Below, piece after piece: positions 46,888-58,699 of a stretch of DNA of 64,000 nucleotides. Location of the stretch: contig OX637797.1 of assembly GCA_951802425.1 (NCBI GenBank), forward strand, positions 3,596,001 to 3,660,000, given 5' to 3'. The notes below the pieces were generated by a model. The model made no database searches. It saw only the letters and a program-made list of their open reading frames with translations, and was not told the origin of the DNA. This stretch comes from Clavaria fumosa. Its lineage: Eukaryota; Basidiomycota; Agaricomycetes; Agaricales; Clavariaceae. Position numbers and translations under genes: made by a program. The stretch's first letter is position 1; the number at the start of each line of letters is the position of its first letter.

Positions 46888-49800
46888 GACGATCCAACCC
46901 CCATACTCGCGCAGGCTGCGACTAGTTTCTCTTCCCCTCAGTTTCCTCGCAACCTTTCTAATACTCCCATTGCTTCCCAGTCTTCCCAATCCTTCCTCAT
47001 AAAGACACAAATACCAGATTTCAGCTTGATTCCCTTAAATACTCTCGTTGATTGTGGTGCATCAATGAATTTCATCGATTTCACCCTTGCGAACTCCCGT
47101 CCAAACCTCTTAATGCCACTTCCACAACCTCTACCGCTTCAATACTTTGACGGAAGTTCCTCCAGCTCCAATATAACCCACTATGTCCATGCTAATACGA
47201 AATTCCCCGACAATACTATCCAATCCATTAAGTTCCTCATCACTAAAACTCATCCTCTCACTCCTGTGGTTCTAGGGCTCGATTGGTTGCAAACCTGGAA
47301 CCCTAGGATCGATTGGACCAACCTCACTTTCAGTTTCAGACAGACAGCCCGCTCCGCGACTATCCCTCTCACTCTTCTGGACGCGAAACCCCCGAGTAAA
47401 CCTTCCCCTGACCTCGCAAACTCAATACTGAAACCCTCTAAACCCCCGCGAGTTCAATTGGTCAAGGCCACCACGCTTCGTCGATTGGAACAACAAGGAG
47501 AATTTATAGGTCTCCTATACTTCCAACCTGCAAGCAACCCCTACAACAACGAATCCATACTCGCGAGTTCCACGACCACTCAACCCCCTCCAAAACCCGA
47601 AGAAACAGTCCCACACAAGTATCATGACTTCCTGGACGTCTTTTCTGAAGATCTAGCCTGGGAATTACCTCCGCACCACGACTACAACCACTGAATTGAA
47701 CTTGAGGAAGGCGAAACACCTCCTCACGGGAAGCTGTACAACATGTCAGAAGTGGAGTTAAAGACATTAAAAGATTATTTGGATGACATGTTGGACAAAG
47801 GCTTCATTCGGCCGTCGAAATCCCCCGCAGGTGCACCGGTACTCTTTGCGAAGAAGAAAGATGGAAGCCTTTGCCTCTGCGTTGACTATCGAGGTCTCAA
47901 CAAGATCACCCGCAAAAATCGCTACCCCATTCCTCGAATTGAGACCCTCGTCGACCAATTACACTTGGCCAAAATCTACTTGAAGATTGACCTCCGTGTT
48001 GGGTATAACAACGTGAGGATAGCTGAAGGAGACGAGTGGAAAACTGCGTTCCGCACTCGCTACGGTGCGTTCGAATATCTTGTCATGCCGTTTGGACTCA
48101 CGAACGCACCCGTGACCTTTCAGCACCTTATGAACGATATCTTTCATGATCTGGTCGATGTCAACGTAGTAGTCTACCTCGACGACATCTTAATCTACTT
48201 GGACAACCTTGAACAGCATCGCGACCACGTCCGAGAGGTCCTATGACATCTACGCAAGGCAGACTTACACGCGCAACCCGAGAAGTGTGATTTCCACACC
48301 ACGACGGTCAAATACCTTGGAGTTATAGTGTCCCCCGATGGAATTGCCATGGATCCTTCAAAAATACAGGCCATTCTAAGTTGGCCCATACCCACGAAGA
48401 TCCGTGACCTTCAGAGCTTTTTAGGCTTTGCTAATTTCTATCGAAGATTCATAGATAACTATTCCAGCATCGTTATTCCACTTACGCGACTCCTCCGCAA
48501 GGATACGCCTTGGAAGTGGAGCCCACAATGCCAGGAAGTCTTCGATATCCTCAAACAAGCCTTTACCGAAGCTCCCGTCCTCCGGCACTATGACCCCGAT
48601 CACCCCATTACCCTCGAATGTGACGCTTCCGACTACTCGATAGCGGCCATTCTCTCTCAAACTGATCCCACGACTAACGAGCTACATCCCATCGCTTTCC
48701 ACACACGTACAATGATCGCCGCAGAGCTCAACTACGACATTTATGACAAAGAGCTCCTCGTGATACACGATGCGTTCAAGCAATGGAGAGCGTACCTCGA
48801 AGGCGCACGATACGTCTTTTCAGACCACAATAACTTACGTTATTTCACCACCATGAAGCAACTCAGCCATCGACAAGCCTGCTGGGCAGAGTACCTTTCC
48901 AGTTTCGACTATGTAATTCATTATTGAGCAGGAAAGCTAGGCGCGAAGCCAGATGCCCTCACGCGACGACCTGACGTCTACCTGAAGAAATCCAACCAAC
49001 CCACGACCAATGCACAAAACAATAAGGTCGCGATACCACCGGAATTACTTTGAGCAGCCATCATCCTCAATGAAGAAGCCCTGATTTCGCGAATTCGACA
49101 CGCCCCTCGTGACTCCTACTTCTCCAAGAAAACACAGGGCGCTTCACAAGGTCACGACAAGGCGTTCTTGCTCTTGCCTGATGGCTCACTACTACTTCGT
49201 AACGGTAAAATATATGTCCCTGATCACGACTCCCTCCGATTCGATATCTTATGCTCCAATCACAACCATAAACTACGAGGACATCCAGGTATAAGAAAGA
49301 CAACCCAGCTAATAAACAGGTTGTTTTTCTGGCCAGGACTCCGAAAGGACGTAACCGTCTACGTCTGTGGTTGTCACACCTGCGCAAGGGCAAAACCCAT
49401 CCGGCACAAACCCTATGGACTCCTCAAGCCCTTACCCATAGGCGAGCGACCTTGGTCTTCAATTTCGATGGACCATATCGAAGCCCTCCCCCTCTCTGCG
49501 ACCTTTGACTCGATTCTCGTTGTCGTCTGCCAACTTACGAAACAAGCAATCTTTATCTCCACCAACACTACTGACACCGCGAAAGAGTTAGCTCAACATT
49601 TTGTCACCCACGTCTTCTCAAAGCATGGGCTACCCGCGGATATAGTGTCGGATAGAGGAAGATTATTCGTTTCTAAGTTTTGGTCTTCATTATGTCAGGC
49701 TCTGGATATTACTTCCAATCTCTCCACAGCCATGGTCGCGACCGATCTCAAGACGCTCCATCAGCACTTATGAGATCAACTCAAGGTCGCGAACAAGGCC

Positions 49801-50298
49801 TACTCGTGCTTTGCGGACAGGAAGAGAGAGGTTACACCGGACTGGAAAGAAGGAACGAAGGTGTGGTTAGACTTGCGGAATGTGAAGACGAAGAGACCGA
49901 TGAAGAAATTGGACTCGAAACGAGCCGGACCTTTCCCCATACTTGCGAAAGTTTCGACTCACACATATCGTCTCCAGTTACCAAAATCGATGCGAGAAAT
50001 TCACGACATTTTCCACATTTCGTTACTCAAGAAGGTCTACGACGACGCTTTCCCCCAGCGGCAACAGCAACCCCCGCCCCCTATCGAGGTCAACGGCAAA
50101 CAACATTATGAAGTCACCGACATACTAGATTCTCGAAGGAGGGGTAGGAAAGTGCTTTACCTCATATGATGGGAAGGTTACAGACCCGAGGACGACACCT
50201 GGGAACCAATAGAATCACTTTCTGGCTCGAAGGAACTCCTCAAGGACTTCCACGCGACCTACCCGGAAAAACCTCGCACAACTTGCGCAACTCAATAA
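46840..50298 (+). pseudogene. Pol of B2 (stops and an integrase deletion)
   Basis: Protease LVDCGASMNFID, RT with YLDD (48175-48186), RNase H (LECDASDYSIAAIL), integrase HHCC and first two acidic residues (SMDHIEALP, VSDRG), then a deletion of about 233 bp near 49731 relative to B1 that removes the catalytic Glu region (YHPETDGQ..LEQYI..NKGYHP). GPFPILAK and the chromodomain follow. TGA stops occur at 47692, 48244, 48925 (shared with B1), 49051, 49771 and 50167; TAA 50296 ends the frame. 48244 and 49051 align with CAA in B1. Confidence 0.9.
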
Positions 50299-50377
50299 TT
50301 TTCCTCACCTCTTTCTCACTTCGGACTTCACAGCAATTCATATATATGCAATAAAAATACAACAAGAAAATTTCTAT

Positions 50378-52418
50378 CTACTGGTCGCGAGCTTTTTCCT
50401 TCCCCTTTCGCGACCCTCCTGCTCCTTCCCCACCTTCCACACTTGCGACTTCTTCTTCCTCTCCCCCCTTATCCTCCTTTCCAACCATGGGACCCTTCAA
50501 CTCCACACCCCACTGGTCCACCCTCAGGAGATCCAATAGTTCCCTCTGCACATGACGTTGCTCCTGCTCCGCCCATTTCTCCACCCATGGCAGGAGCTCT
50601 TGAGGCGGCTTCAGCAAGAGGTCTTCGTAGGCAAAGAAGACCGTTTCGAGGCCTTGTTGTCCTCAAAATCGAGCCTCACGGAGCTCGCCGACCATCATCA
50701 CACACCGACTGTGCAATTCTAGAAACAAACCATCAGCCCATTGTCAAGAATATGAAATCTGCGATGACTTACCTCATTCCTGCTCCCTCGACACTAATAA
50801 CTCCCCCTGCATCTTCCCTACAGTCACAAACAATCCTATAAAAAAGACACGAATTAGTTCGTTTTATACTCGCGACTGTAGAACTTACTGTGTTCCTCCT
50901 CCTCCGCCTCCACGAGCCTATGCTGAAGCTCCTCCAGTTCAATCCTTTGATCTAGATAAACAGGAGAATCAGTTAGAACGTCGTGAGGTGAAATTACGAC
51001 TTACTGGCCCATTCCTTTTTCACTGTTGCGATTACCATCTTTACTTCCTCAAATCCTTCGCAAGTCTTTCCCGTCGACGCCAACCACTCTACGGGCAAAT
51101 TAGCTTATTTCACACTCGCGAGAGTTGACTTACCTTCTTTCTCCTTCTTCAAATCCTTTACTTTGTGACGCGAGTCCTTCAATTTGGTCTCCTGGTCTGA
51201 GGAAACAAGGGAATTACTTTGTGACATGGTAAAACAAGTGAATACTTACCTTCCCAGTCACCCTCAAGCGCCTCGAAATCCCTCTCTACCTCCACTATCC
51301 GTGCCCTCAATTCGTGATCTCCACATCCACCTCCTCCCTCCCTTTCCCTGCCAACATGCAAATTCAGTAAAAACACGAAAAGCCAGGGAGCATTGGACAC
51401 TTACCTTTGTCACCCCTCCACAATGCTACCAACTCACGTTTCGCTACCACCAGCTCTGCATCCAACTCCGTCTCCCGATGCGACTTGTATACCCACGCAA
51501 TCTTCTGCGTGGGTTCCGCGGCTTGCTGACGGAGCGTCGCGAGCTCCCTCTCGAGATCGACCCTTGGGACCAAGATCCCTGCGACCTTCCCTCCCTCCTC
51601 CACCAACTCCCTCGATGACACCGGTTTCACGACTTGCCTTTTTGTTGATGGACTGGGTGTCGGGGACCGCGACCGAGCCCTGGTTCGTTTCCCGCGAGTC
51701 GGCTGGGTAGGAGTCCCCGGGACGGACAGGGTAGCATACCCTGCCCCCACTTGACTTGCGACCTTCGGAGTCGCCACCCCCAGCGTTTCCGACCCTTTGG
51801 CACGCTTCAGCACCTCGTCGACCCACACGTCATCCCAACCGTATTCATTTTTGACGTGCCATCGCCGAAATTCTTGGACCCAGGAACATTTGCCGTGGTC
51901 CTCTGCGCACTGGCGACACTTGCCGGCAGTACTACAGACACACTGCCAGCCCTTTGCGACACAATTGTCGCAGTCCTGTGTTTTAACAATTAGAAGGGAC
52001 GAGTGGAACGAGAAATACTATTATGCACCTCGTGCTCCCTCTCATTCCACTCCTTATTCTCCTTCACTGACCCAATTTTCTTCCAAGCTTTTAGAAATTC
52101 CGCGGGCGACGGGTCAGCCCCGCCCGTGACTTCACCCCTTATTCCACTAGGGCCCGCAACATTTTCTTCCACCCGACTTGGGCCCGCAACGTCGCTCCTC
52201 ATTTCGCTAGAGCCCGCAACCTTGCCCTTCTTCTTTTCACGCCCCACGGTTTCTTCACGAAGACATGCGCATCGCTCTTGCTCAGCCTTTTGGTGGGCCA
52301 ACATCTCGGCCAGCACCTCTTTGTTGCAGCTAGCCTCACCCCTTTCGAACTCCTCATATTCACGCATTTCGTGTTCGAGTTGGGTTCCAGTGCGTTTGAG
52401 GACATTGGAGGAGACCAT
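50378..52418 (-). CDS. Antisense multi-exon gene of B2
   Basis: Counterpart of the B1 antisense gene: ATG 52418 (MVSSNVLKRTGTQLEHEMRE), same cysteine cluster (CDNC..QCVCSTAGKCRQC, about 51890-51970), same basic TRGKRTRARSRSPTPSP stretch, coiled-coil exons, and the same C-terminal end (GSRKGKEKARDQ, stop 50378). The GTGCAT..CAG intron is 53 nt here (51976-52028) versus 54 nt in B1, while flanking protein is conserved, which supports real splicing. Some inner exons (50700-51180) are more decayed, so this copy may be partly broken. Confidence 0.65.
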
Positions 52419-52534
52419 GATGGTTGAACTTAGAGGAAAATTTCGAGTGTCGTGACCTGATCAACAAACATTGTGCTGACTAACAGTCACATGACCTCCA
52501 CTCTCGCAGGGCTCGAGGCTTGAAGGGGGGGTAA

Positions 52535-53999
52535 TGTCAGGACCCATCCATTTTTCCTCAACCTAACAACTCTATCACCACTCATGGACCTCCCGACGTT
52601 CCCCTACCACCTCGCGAACCCCCCCTACACTCTTCCGAAACCTGCTATCAACTTCCGAACACCTCTCAGGCCTCCATCATCTCCTCACAACACTCGCAAT
52701 CATACCACCATACTCACGTCACCTCCCGCCACCTCACCTTACGCATACTCACCGCCGAACTCACTATTCGATGCTCAACACGCTCTTACACGACTCCTGC
52801 AGTGGCACGTGACTTGCCGCACAGCACACCAGCGCTACTCACATTACTCGCGTTACCAGCATTACTCATGTGACATACTGCCCAAAGACCGCCCAAGGTC
52901 ACCTGCCTCACCAGTGCCATCCACGTGACTGCTCACCTGACCGTGCGACTTTAACGATGAAATGTGCCACCGGCGGTCAAGCTGTGTATCCTTTCAAATT
53001 ATGTTCTCCCTTCTTCTTCTCAGTCGTCTATAACTGCGTTAGCCCTGGACCAAGCCCCTCTGCCCAGTCGTAGTTACACATACGCTTATTTAGTTAGGTC
53101 GCAACCCATGACCGGTCACGTCCACGACCTTACCTATGCTTAGTTTACCCCTCGCAATCTTAGTAGAACACGCGCATGGTCACTCTACAACTAGTTATAC
53201 CCCGTACTACTATAGTCTTGTCACCTGGCGCTCTCTGTACTTTCCCTTTCTTGTCATACTCCCTGCACGTACGTATATATAAGGTCTCGCATGTACTTAT
53301 GGTACTCCAGACTTGATATTGATGCACATTGGTTTAAGCTTGAGGCTAGTATGCCCTTTGAGCTTGGAACCATCACGATTGATAGGTCTTGTCTCTCTTG
53401 GTGACCACAAGATCGCCAAGACACACTCTACTCTGTTCTAACTCACCCTCTGTGCTCCTACAACTCGCGTGATCTAAGTATTCTCTATTATTTGTCTTGG
53501 TACTGATCTTGGAACCCTACAGGTTCACCCGTTGGTTGGCAAAGTCATCGCCTTCACCAACACATTTCTCAACACTGTTGCAACCACCACGACTCTTCCA
53601 ACATTGTCTATTTCTTTCACCTTGTCTTTTTCCTTCTCTACGCTTTGTCGGTTGACCTCGCAACCTTCTCAGCGTTGTCACTTTCTCCCACTTTGTCTAT
53701 TCCTTTCTTCACGCTTTGTCAGTCGACTTCGCGACCCTCTCAGCGTCACCCATTTCCCCCCTCCTCGTCAATTACCTCCTTTACACTTCATTTACCGACT
53801 TCGTGACCTCCCCAATGACGTCTTCCTCCTCTATACTTGTCTTTCTTCACTCTTACATCTTTTCAGACGTCTTCGCGACCTTCCGGGACTGAGCATTCTC
53901 GACTGTGCTCAACAGTTGATTGGTCTTAGCGAGTTTCCAGCATAGGTCACCAACAAGTCGATCTCCGACACTACTATCGAGACGGGACAGGCCCTAACA
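52535..53999 (+). repeat. 3' LTR of B2
   Basis: Follows the polypurine tract GCTTGAAGGGGGGG. TATATATAAGG lies at about 53273-53283. Intact and close to the 5' LTR. Confidence 0.95.
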
Positions 54000-55199
54000 C
54001 CTGCCTGATATGCGTCTGCAGGTCCCAAGGGCCCAAACCCAGGCAGCACCATGTGCCCCCCAAATGGCAGAGGGATATGAGAAAGAGATTGCACGGCTCC
54101 GAGCCTGCATAGAGCTGTGTGTGAGAGAGAGGAGGACTCCCACTGGGGAGAAGAAGTGTGCCAGCCCCCTTTCCGTCCCTGTGCCTGCTGCAAGTATACC
54201 CCGATATACTATCTTGCAGCAGAGACATACCCGAATTGGGGCTGAGGTGAAGGAGGAAGTGAGACTGGCAGAGTGCCTAACCAGAGTGCGGCCAGAAGTG
54301 CGGAAACATGTGCCACGAGAGCTAGCCATCCAGGTGCACTTGGAGTCCGCACAGCATCCGACAATCCTGCTGGAGCTCACGCAGCCGAAGCAGCAGCATT
54401 GGAAATGCGACATGTCAATTTTGGAGCATGGGAAGGAGTCATCAGGTGGAGTTTTGACATCGAAACGACCCTCAGCAGGGAGGTCCTGTACGAGCCATTC
54501 CTGGCAAGGAAGAGGGCCAGGTGGAGGGCAGAGTAGCGGCCAAGTGCCAACTCCTTATTAATTTGAGTAGTAACGAATAGTTCATGCTCCCAAGTTGCAT
54601 GAACTAGAGCCGCAGCCCTGGCCTGTGCTGATGAACTGAACACACACAGTCTGGCCAATCGGGCCCGCACACATAGCAGACGCCGGGCGAGGCGCGGAGC
54701 AGGCCACGCCCCCGAAAGGACAGCTGGCCTGACGGGCTGGATGGCGAAATGGGCCCGGAAAGCCTCAGGGATCGTCAACCGGCTTAGAGAGGTGAGGTGC
54801 CCAGCGACATAGGCGCAGAAGCGGGGGCCACGATTCCAACTAGTCACTAAGCGACATGTCGGGCCCAGCAGCCAAGTCTGAGGCCAGTTCAGGGGTAGTC
54901 CACAAACAGGGCGGCCCAACAGGCCTCATTCATGAGGGCGGAGAGGGGGATGTGAGAGCTCCGGCTTTCCTCGAGGATCCTGACAATCCCCGGGTGGTCT
55001 GCGACGGCGTGAGCCTCGAGTTGGACTCCAACAAGCCTGGCTGGTAAGACGTGGCGAATCGCTGCGACTGGCCCTATCCAGCCATGGGGAGACTCAAATG
55101 AGGGTCGGCGGCCAGAACAGGGCACGGGTCCGCAGCAGAAGAGGTGACTGGAGCAGGACGACAGAGGATCCGAGGCCTCAGAGGACGGTCGTTTTACTC

Positions 55200-56430
55200 A
55201 TGCGTTGGCTTGGTCTGCAGACACTGGTTCAGAGGTTGGCATGTGCGACACAGCGGGTCCTGGCGCGGCCAGGGGTGCAGCAGACCTGGCTGCAGATGAT
55301 CCTGGCCGAGGTGTTGGATTGCTCCTCGGAGGCCTGAGGTGCGACGGTACTGGCGCCAGCCGGCGGAACTGCTGGAGCGCCAGGATGCGGGTCTGGATGG
55401 CCAGGCGAGGACGGAGGACAACCAGACCCAGGGGCGACCATGCGTGGGGGCCCGGTCTGCGGACACTGGGGAGCGGAGGTTGGCATGTGCGACACAGCAG
55501 GTCCCGGCACGGCCAGGGGGTGCAGCAGACCCGGCTGCAGATGAGCTGAGGCGTTGGATTGCTAGCCTCAATGCCTCAGCGAACACCGGATGGCCAAGAA
55601 CCTGGCCAAGGGTGAGGGCAGACCCAGGCACTGGATCAGCAGGGACCTCAGAGGCCTGAGGTGTTCCGCCGGGTATGCGGGTCCGGATGGACAGGCGAGG
55701 ACGGAGGACAACCAGACCCAGGCGCGACTGGGTTCATCCGGGCCTGGCGGGGCGGAGACGAAGGAGGGGCTGACGTGAGGGCACGGGCCACAGCGTCCCG
55801 AGAGGGAGGTGCGGCGGAAGGAGAAGGAGGGGCAGCGGCAGGTGCAGGGGGACCCCAGTCCGCACTGGGAGGATCCCCCCCCAGGGACTGAAGGATACTC
55901 AGCAGCTAGCTGGCCCAGACAGCGGAAGCCCAAGCCGGGTGGCTGCGGCTGCCATCGGACGTGAATCTGCGGAAATGGCCACGTGCGGGGGCAGAACCTG
56001 CACTGCCAGAGGGGCAGGGAGAGACGCAAGCGATGCAAAAGAGCCGGGCGCGGCTTGGGGATGCGGCTGCGAGTGGCCCTGACTGAGGCGCTGGATTGTC
56101 AGCCTCACTGCCTCAGCAAAGACAGGTGCAGGGGGACCCCAGTCCACACTGGGAGGATCCCCCCCCAGGGACTGAAGGATACTCGGCAGCTAGCTGGCCC
56201 AGACAGCGGAAGCCCAAGCTGGGCGGCAGCGGCCGCCGTCGGACGTGAATCTGCGGAAATGGCCACGTGCGGGGGCAGAACCTGCGCTGCCAGAGGGGCA
56301 GGGAGAGACGCAAGCGAAGCGAAAGAGCCGGGCGCGGCTTGGGGATGTGGCTGCGAGTGGCCCTGACTGAGGCGCTGGATTGTCAGCCTCACTGCCTCAG
56401 CGAAGACAGGATGCCCGAGGACTTGGTCGA
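55200..56430 (-). repeat. Tandem repeats of about 240-290 bp
   Basis: GGATCCCCCCCCAGGGACTG at 55871 recurs at 56155, a 284-bp period with near-identical units. Older units share GGTTGGCATGTGCGACACAGC (55236, 55477) and GCGAGGACGGAGGACAACCA (55403, 55696). On the minus strand units encode GHPVFAEAVRLTIQRLSQGH. Confidence 0.8.
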
Positions 56431-57145
56431 GAGTGAGCGTCGGGTCTGCCCGATGACCCGCACCCCCCAGCCCAGCTGACAGAGCAGCAGGGGCGAGCGA
56501 TGGAGCTGGAGTCGCGGATAGCCCGGGCGCAGCCCCGCCGGCCGAGTCCCCGGGGCTCGCTGGAGCATTTGCGCCCCAACCCGGAGGGGAGGGTGAGGAT
56601 GGTGGCTGACCAGGCCTGGAAGCAGGCGAGTTTGCTGGGGCCCGGCGGGGCGGAGAAGGAGGTGGCGCGGTCAACGCTGCCGGTGCGAGAGTGGAGGCCC
56701 GGCCCCGCGGAGAGGAAGGGGGGGCTCCTGTGGGGGCGAGAGGCCTAGGATCCTGCGAGGCCGGCGAAGCAGAAGGGGGAGCGATGCCCCGATGGGTCTG
56801 AGGTCCCTGGTCCTCGCCAGAGGACCCTCCCAGCCCCAAAGGCTCTTCAGGAGCCGGGTGGTCATGACGGACTCTCTTCCTCCCAGGATCTCTACCTGCC
56901 GGGGGTGGTGGGGAACCCGAGGCCGCCCTGGTCCGCGCTTGCGACACCCCGCCAGATCCGGGAGGTACCGATGAGGCCGGGCCCAGCCAGACGTGAGCGC
57001 GAAGAGCCGGGACCGGAATCCCACCACCGGCGGGCAGGGGATCAGACCCAGGTGGCAGCAGGCCAAGCTGCCCAGAGTCCTGAGGGGAGTCTCCCTGAAG
57101 GGCGAAGTCACAGGGAGCAGTGGCACTGAGAGTCGTGATAGCCAT
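56105..57145 (-). CDS. Proline-rich protein of unknown function
   Basis: ATG 57145 (MAITTLSATAPCDFALQGDS) lies about 80 bp downstream of a TATTTAAGA box (about 57222-57230) on the minus strand. The protein of about 346 residues is Pro/Ser/Ala-rich with a conserved-looking patch (RAASGSPPPPAGRDPGRKRV) that is also found at 60136-60765. It ends in the tandem unit TLDQVLGHPVFAEAVRLTIQ. The frame is continuous with the Copia gag upstream (open to 58303), but that join is probably an accident of the insertion. It may be the gag-like ORF of an unrecognised element. Confidence 0.45.
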   Translation of the reverse strand: MAITTLSATAPCDFALQGDSPQDSGQLGLLPPGSDPLPAGGGIPVPALRAHVWLGPASSVPPGSGGVSQARTRAASGSPPPPAGRDPGRKRVRHDHPAPEEPLGLGGSSGEDQGPQTHRGIAPPSASPASQDPRPLAPTGAPPSSPRGRASTLAPAALTAPPPSPPRRAPANSPASRPGQPPSSPSPPGWGANAPASPGDSAGGAAPGLSATPAPSLAPAALSAGLGGAGHRADPTLTLDQVLGHPVFAEAVRLTIQRLSQGHSQPHPQAAPGSFASLASLPAPLAAQVLPPHVAISADSRPTAAAAAQLGLPLSGPASCRVSFSPWGGILPVWTGVPLHLSLLRQ

Positions 57146-57384
57146 AATGCGAAATGGTGCAAGGAGCAAGTGTGGAGGATGTGGGTGAGTGATGAGTCTG
57201 GGGGAATGGGCGAGAGCAACTCTTAAATAGGTACGGAGGGAGGATATGATGTCATCTGGGTGTGCTGAGAGGCGTCGAGACGCGATGGATTGTGTGGCAG
57301 CGAACATGGTTGCACGTGACTGATGAGGCCTTTGTTGGCCAAGACAACGTCTTCTTGTCACAATTCTTGTGACCGAACCCTCCT

Positions 57385-58379
57385 GTGATGTGGCACCTGT
57401 GTCAGTATTCCATTGATTGCAAGCAGGAGATTTCAGCCAAAGAGCATGATTAGAGGAAGAGAGAGCACTTGCATGGCCAGCAAATTCAACATGGGCTGAG
57501 TTGCCCTGTTGCACAGGGGTATCCTGAGTTGCTTCTTTGGCAACATGCTGCTTAGGCATTCCTTTCTTGTCCTTTCCTTTTGCACTCTGCTGTCCTCTTC
57601 CTGTCACCTGTGCTTTAGCTAGCTCTGAAGCTCGCTGCTTTTTGAAACAGGTGTCCTCAGCATGGCCAGGAATGCCACAGAAGAGGCAAGACAGGTGGGA
57701 AGCTGGCTTCTGCAAAGCAGAGGCAGGCATGGCAAGGGCAGGATTGGCAAGGCCGCGGGCAAGACGTTGGCTCTCCTCATTTTGAAAGGCAGACTGGAGC
57801 TTGGCAAGGTCCAGGGAGTCAATAAGGAGCAAGGATGATGCAAAGTTGTTGTACTCTGCAGGCAAAGCTCTGATGAGAGTCATACAGAGCAGCTCCTGGT
57901 CTAAGTCTGCAAGGGTGAATGTGGAAGGTCTAAGTGCCTTAACATCCTGGAGTGCCTTATCTGCCCTAGCCATGAGAGAAGGTAAACTCTCATTCTCTTC
58001 TTTTCTGATGTTGAAAAGGGCATCATAGGCATTGAAACGGGCTCCAGGATGTTTTTGGAGGTGCACAGACTCCAGCTTTTTCCACATGGCAACAGGGTCA
58101 CCCTTGAGATCCTTAACATGGACCTTCTGACTATCCTCTAAACCAAGCCAGATCTCCCCAGAAGCCCTAGCAGACTTCCTTCTCCAATCACTCAGCTCCT
58201 TCTTCTCCTCTAAAGAGGGTGTGGTAGGGTCCACAAGGCTTGGCTGCACACAAGAGCCATCCACATACTCCCACAATTCCTTGGTGCTGAGATAGGCTTC
58301 CATATTGTCAGCCCATTGCCCATTGTCCCCAGTTGGTGTTGTTAAGACAGGGGAAGGTGTTTTTGTTGTCAGAAGACAT
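57385..58379 (-). pseudogene. Copia-type gag with start of protease (truncated)
   Basis: ATG 58379 (MSSDNKNTFP..). The frame shifts near 58310 because of a 7-bp duplication (AATGGGCAATGGGC) and continues as WADNMEAYLSTKELWEYVDG, the UBN2/Copia Gag fold, with PVAMWKKLESVHLQKHPG and LPSLMARADKALQDVKAL. A zinc knuckle CLFCGIPGHAEDTC lies near 57655-57700. It ends at the protease motif WNTDTGATS (about 57386-57414), where the GC-rich block begins. Everything downstream (integrase, RT) is missing here. Confidence 0.85.
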
Positions 58380-58699
58380 GATGGTGATAGATGGTGGTAG
58401 GAAATGAAAAATGGGTGAAAAAAGCGAAATATGTGGGTATGGGAGCACGTGGACAGGTTCCTGGTACTATGAGGTCAAATGTCAGGCCTGGTTTCTAATC
58501 AAACACCAGTCCACTCTCAGATTGACGAAATCGGTGTTAGCAGTGGTAGTTGATAGTGGAGCAACTTCCAAATGGAAGGGGAGGCAACTGTAAACCCACC
58601 AGCCCAATCTCCCTACACACTGTGTACAGAGAGAGGTGCAAAGGCAACCAGGGTAACACTCAAAACGAGGCCCAGGGAGGTAGCACTTCACTGTACGTC
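58380..58699. other. Unassigned
   Basis: A short plus-strand frame (58411-58593) contains LTKSVLAVVVDSGATS, resembling a retroelement protease (DSGAT), but it is too short and isolated to call. Confidence 0.3.

Larger units (their letters stand above)
43359..53999 (+). mobile_element. Full-length Ty3 chromovirus B2
   Basis: 10.6 kb with LTRs TGTCAGGACCCATCC..CCTAACA and target duplication CCTGC (43354-43358 and 54000-54004). Same architecture as B1. The first roughly 600 bp of its LTR differ clearly from B1, so the two are subfamilies. An internal deletion removes part of integrase. Confidence 0.95.
42614..54540 (+). pseudogene. Ty3-like gag gene split by element B2
   Basis: ATG 42614 opens a frame (MLDLAVAPFDGQKRNFRMFL) broken by TGA 42674 and continuing as a typical Gag core (WAEFVEEMKCVFDDPNDH, KLSTEKDSGILVHWLELNLS). 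A Thr/Pro/Arg linker follows, then a zinc knuckle CFRCHQTDHAVRFC (about 43310-43352) right at the B2 insertion. After 54004 the frame resumes (RLQVPRAQTQAAPC, EGYEKEIARLRACIELC..) and stays open to about 54540. The second half has no recognised domain. Probably gag plus the start of pol of a third Ty3 family. The duplicated CCTGC at the B2 borders shows the two parts were one. Confidence 0.75.
54541..57384. other. GC-rich block of unknown origin
   Basis: Base composition changes sharply to GC-rich at about 54600 and back at about 57240. Reading frames favour the minus strand (see 56105-57145). Its left part (54600-55125, minus) contains plausible coding such as ATWEHELFVTTQINKEL and PHGWIGPVAAIRHVLPARLV in different frames, so a longer decayed minus-strand gene is possible. 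It separates two retroelement gag genes, so it is probably an insertion. I could not fix its borders. Confidence 0.45.
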
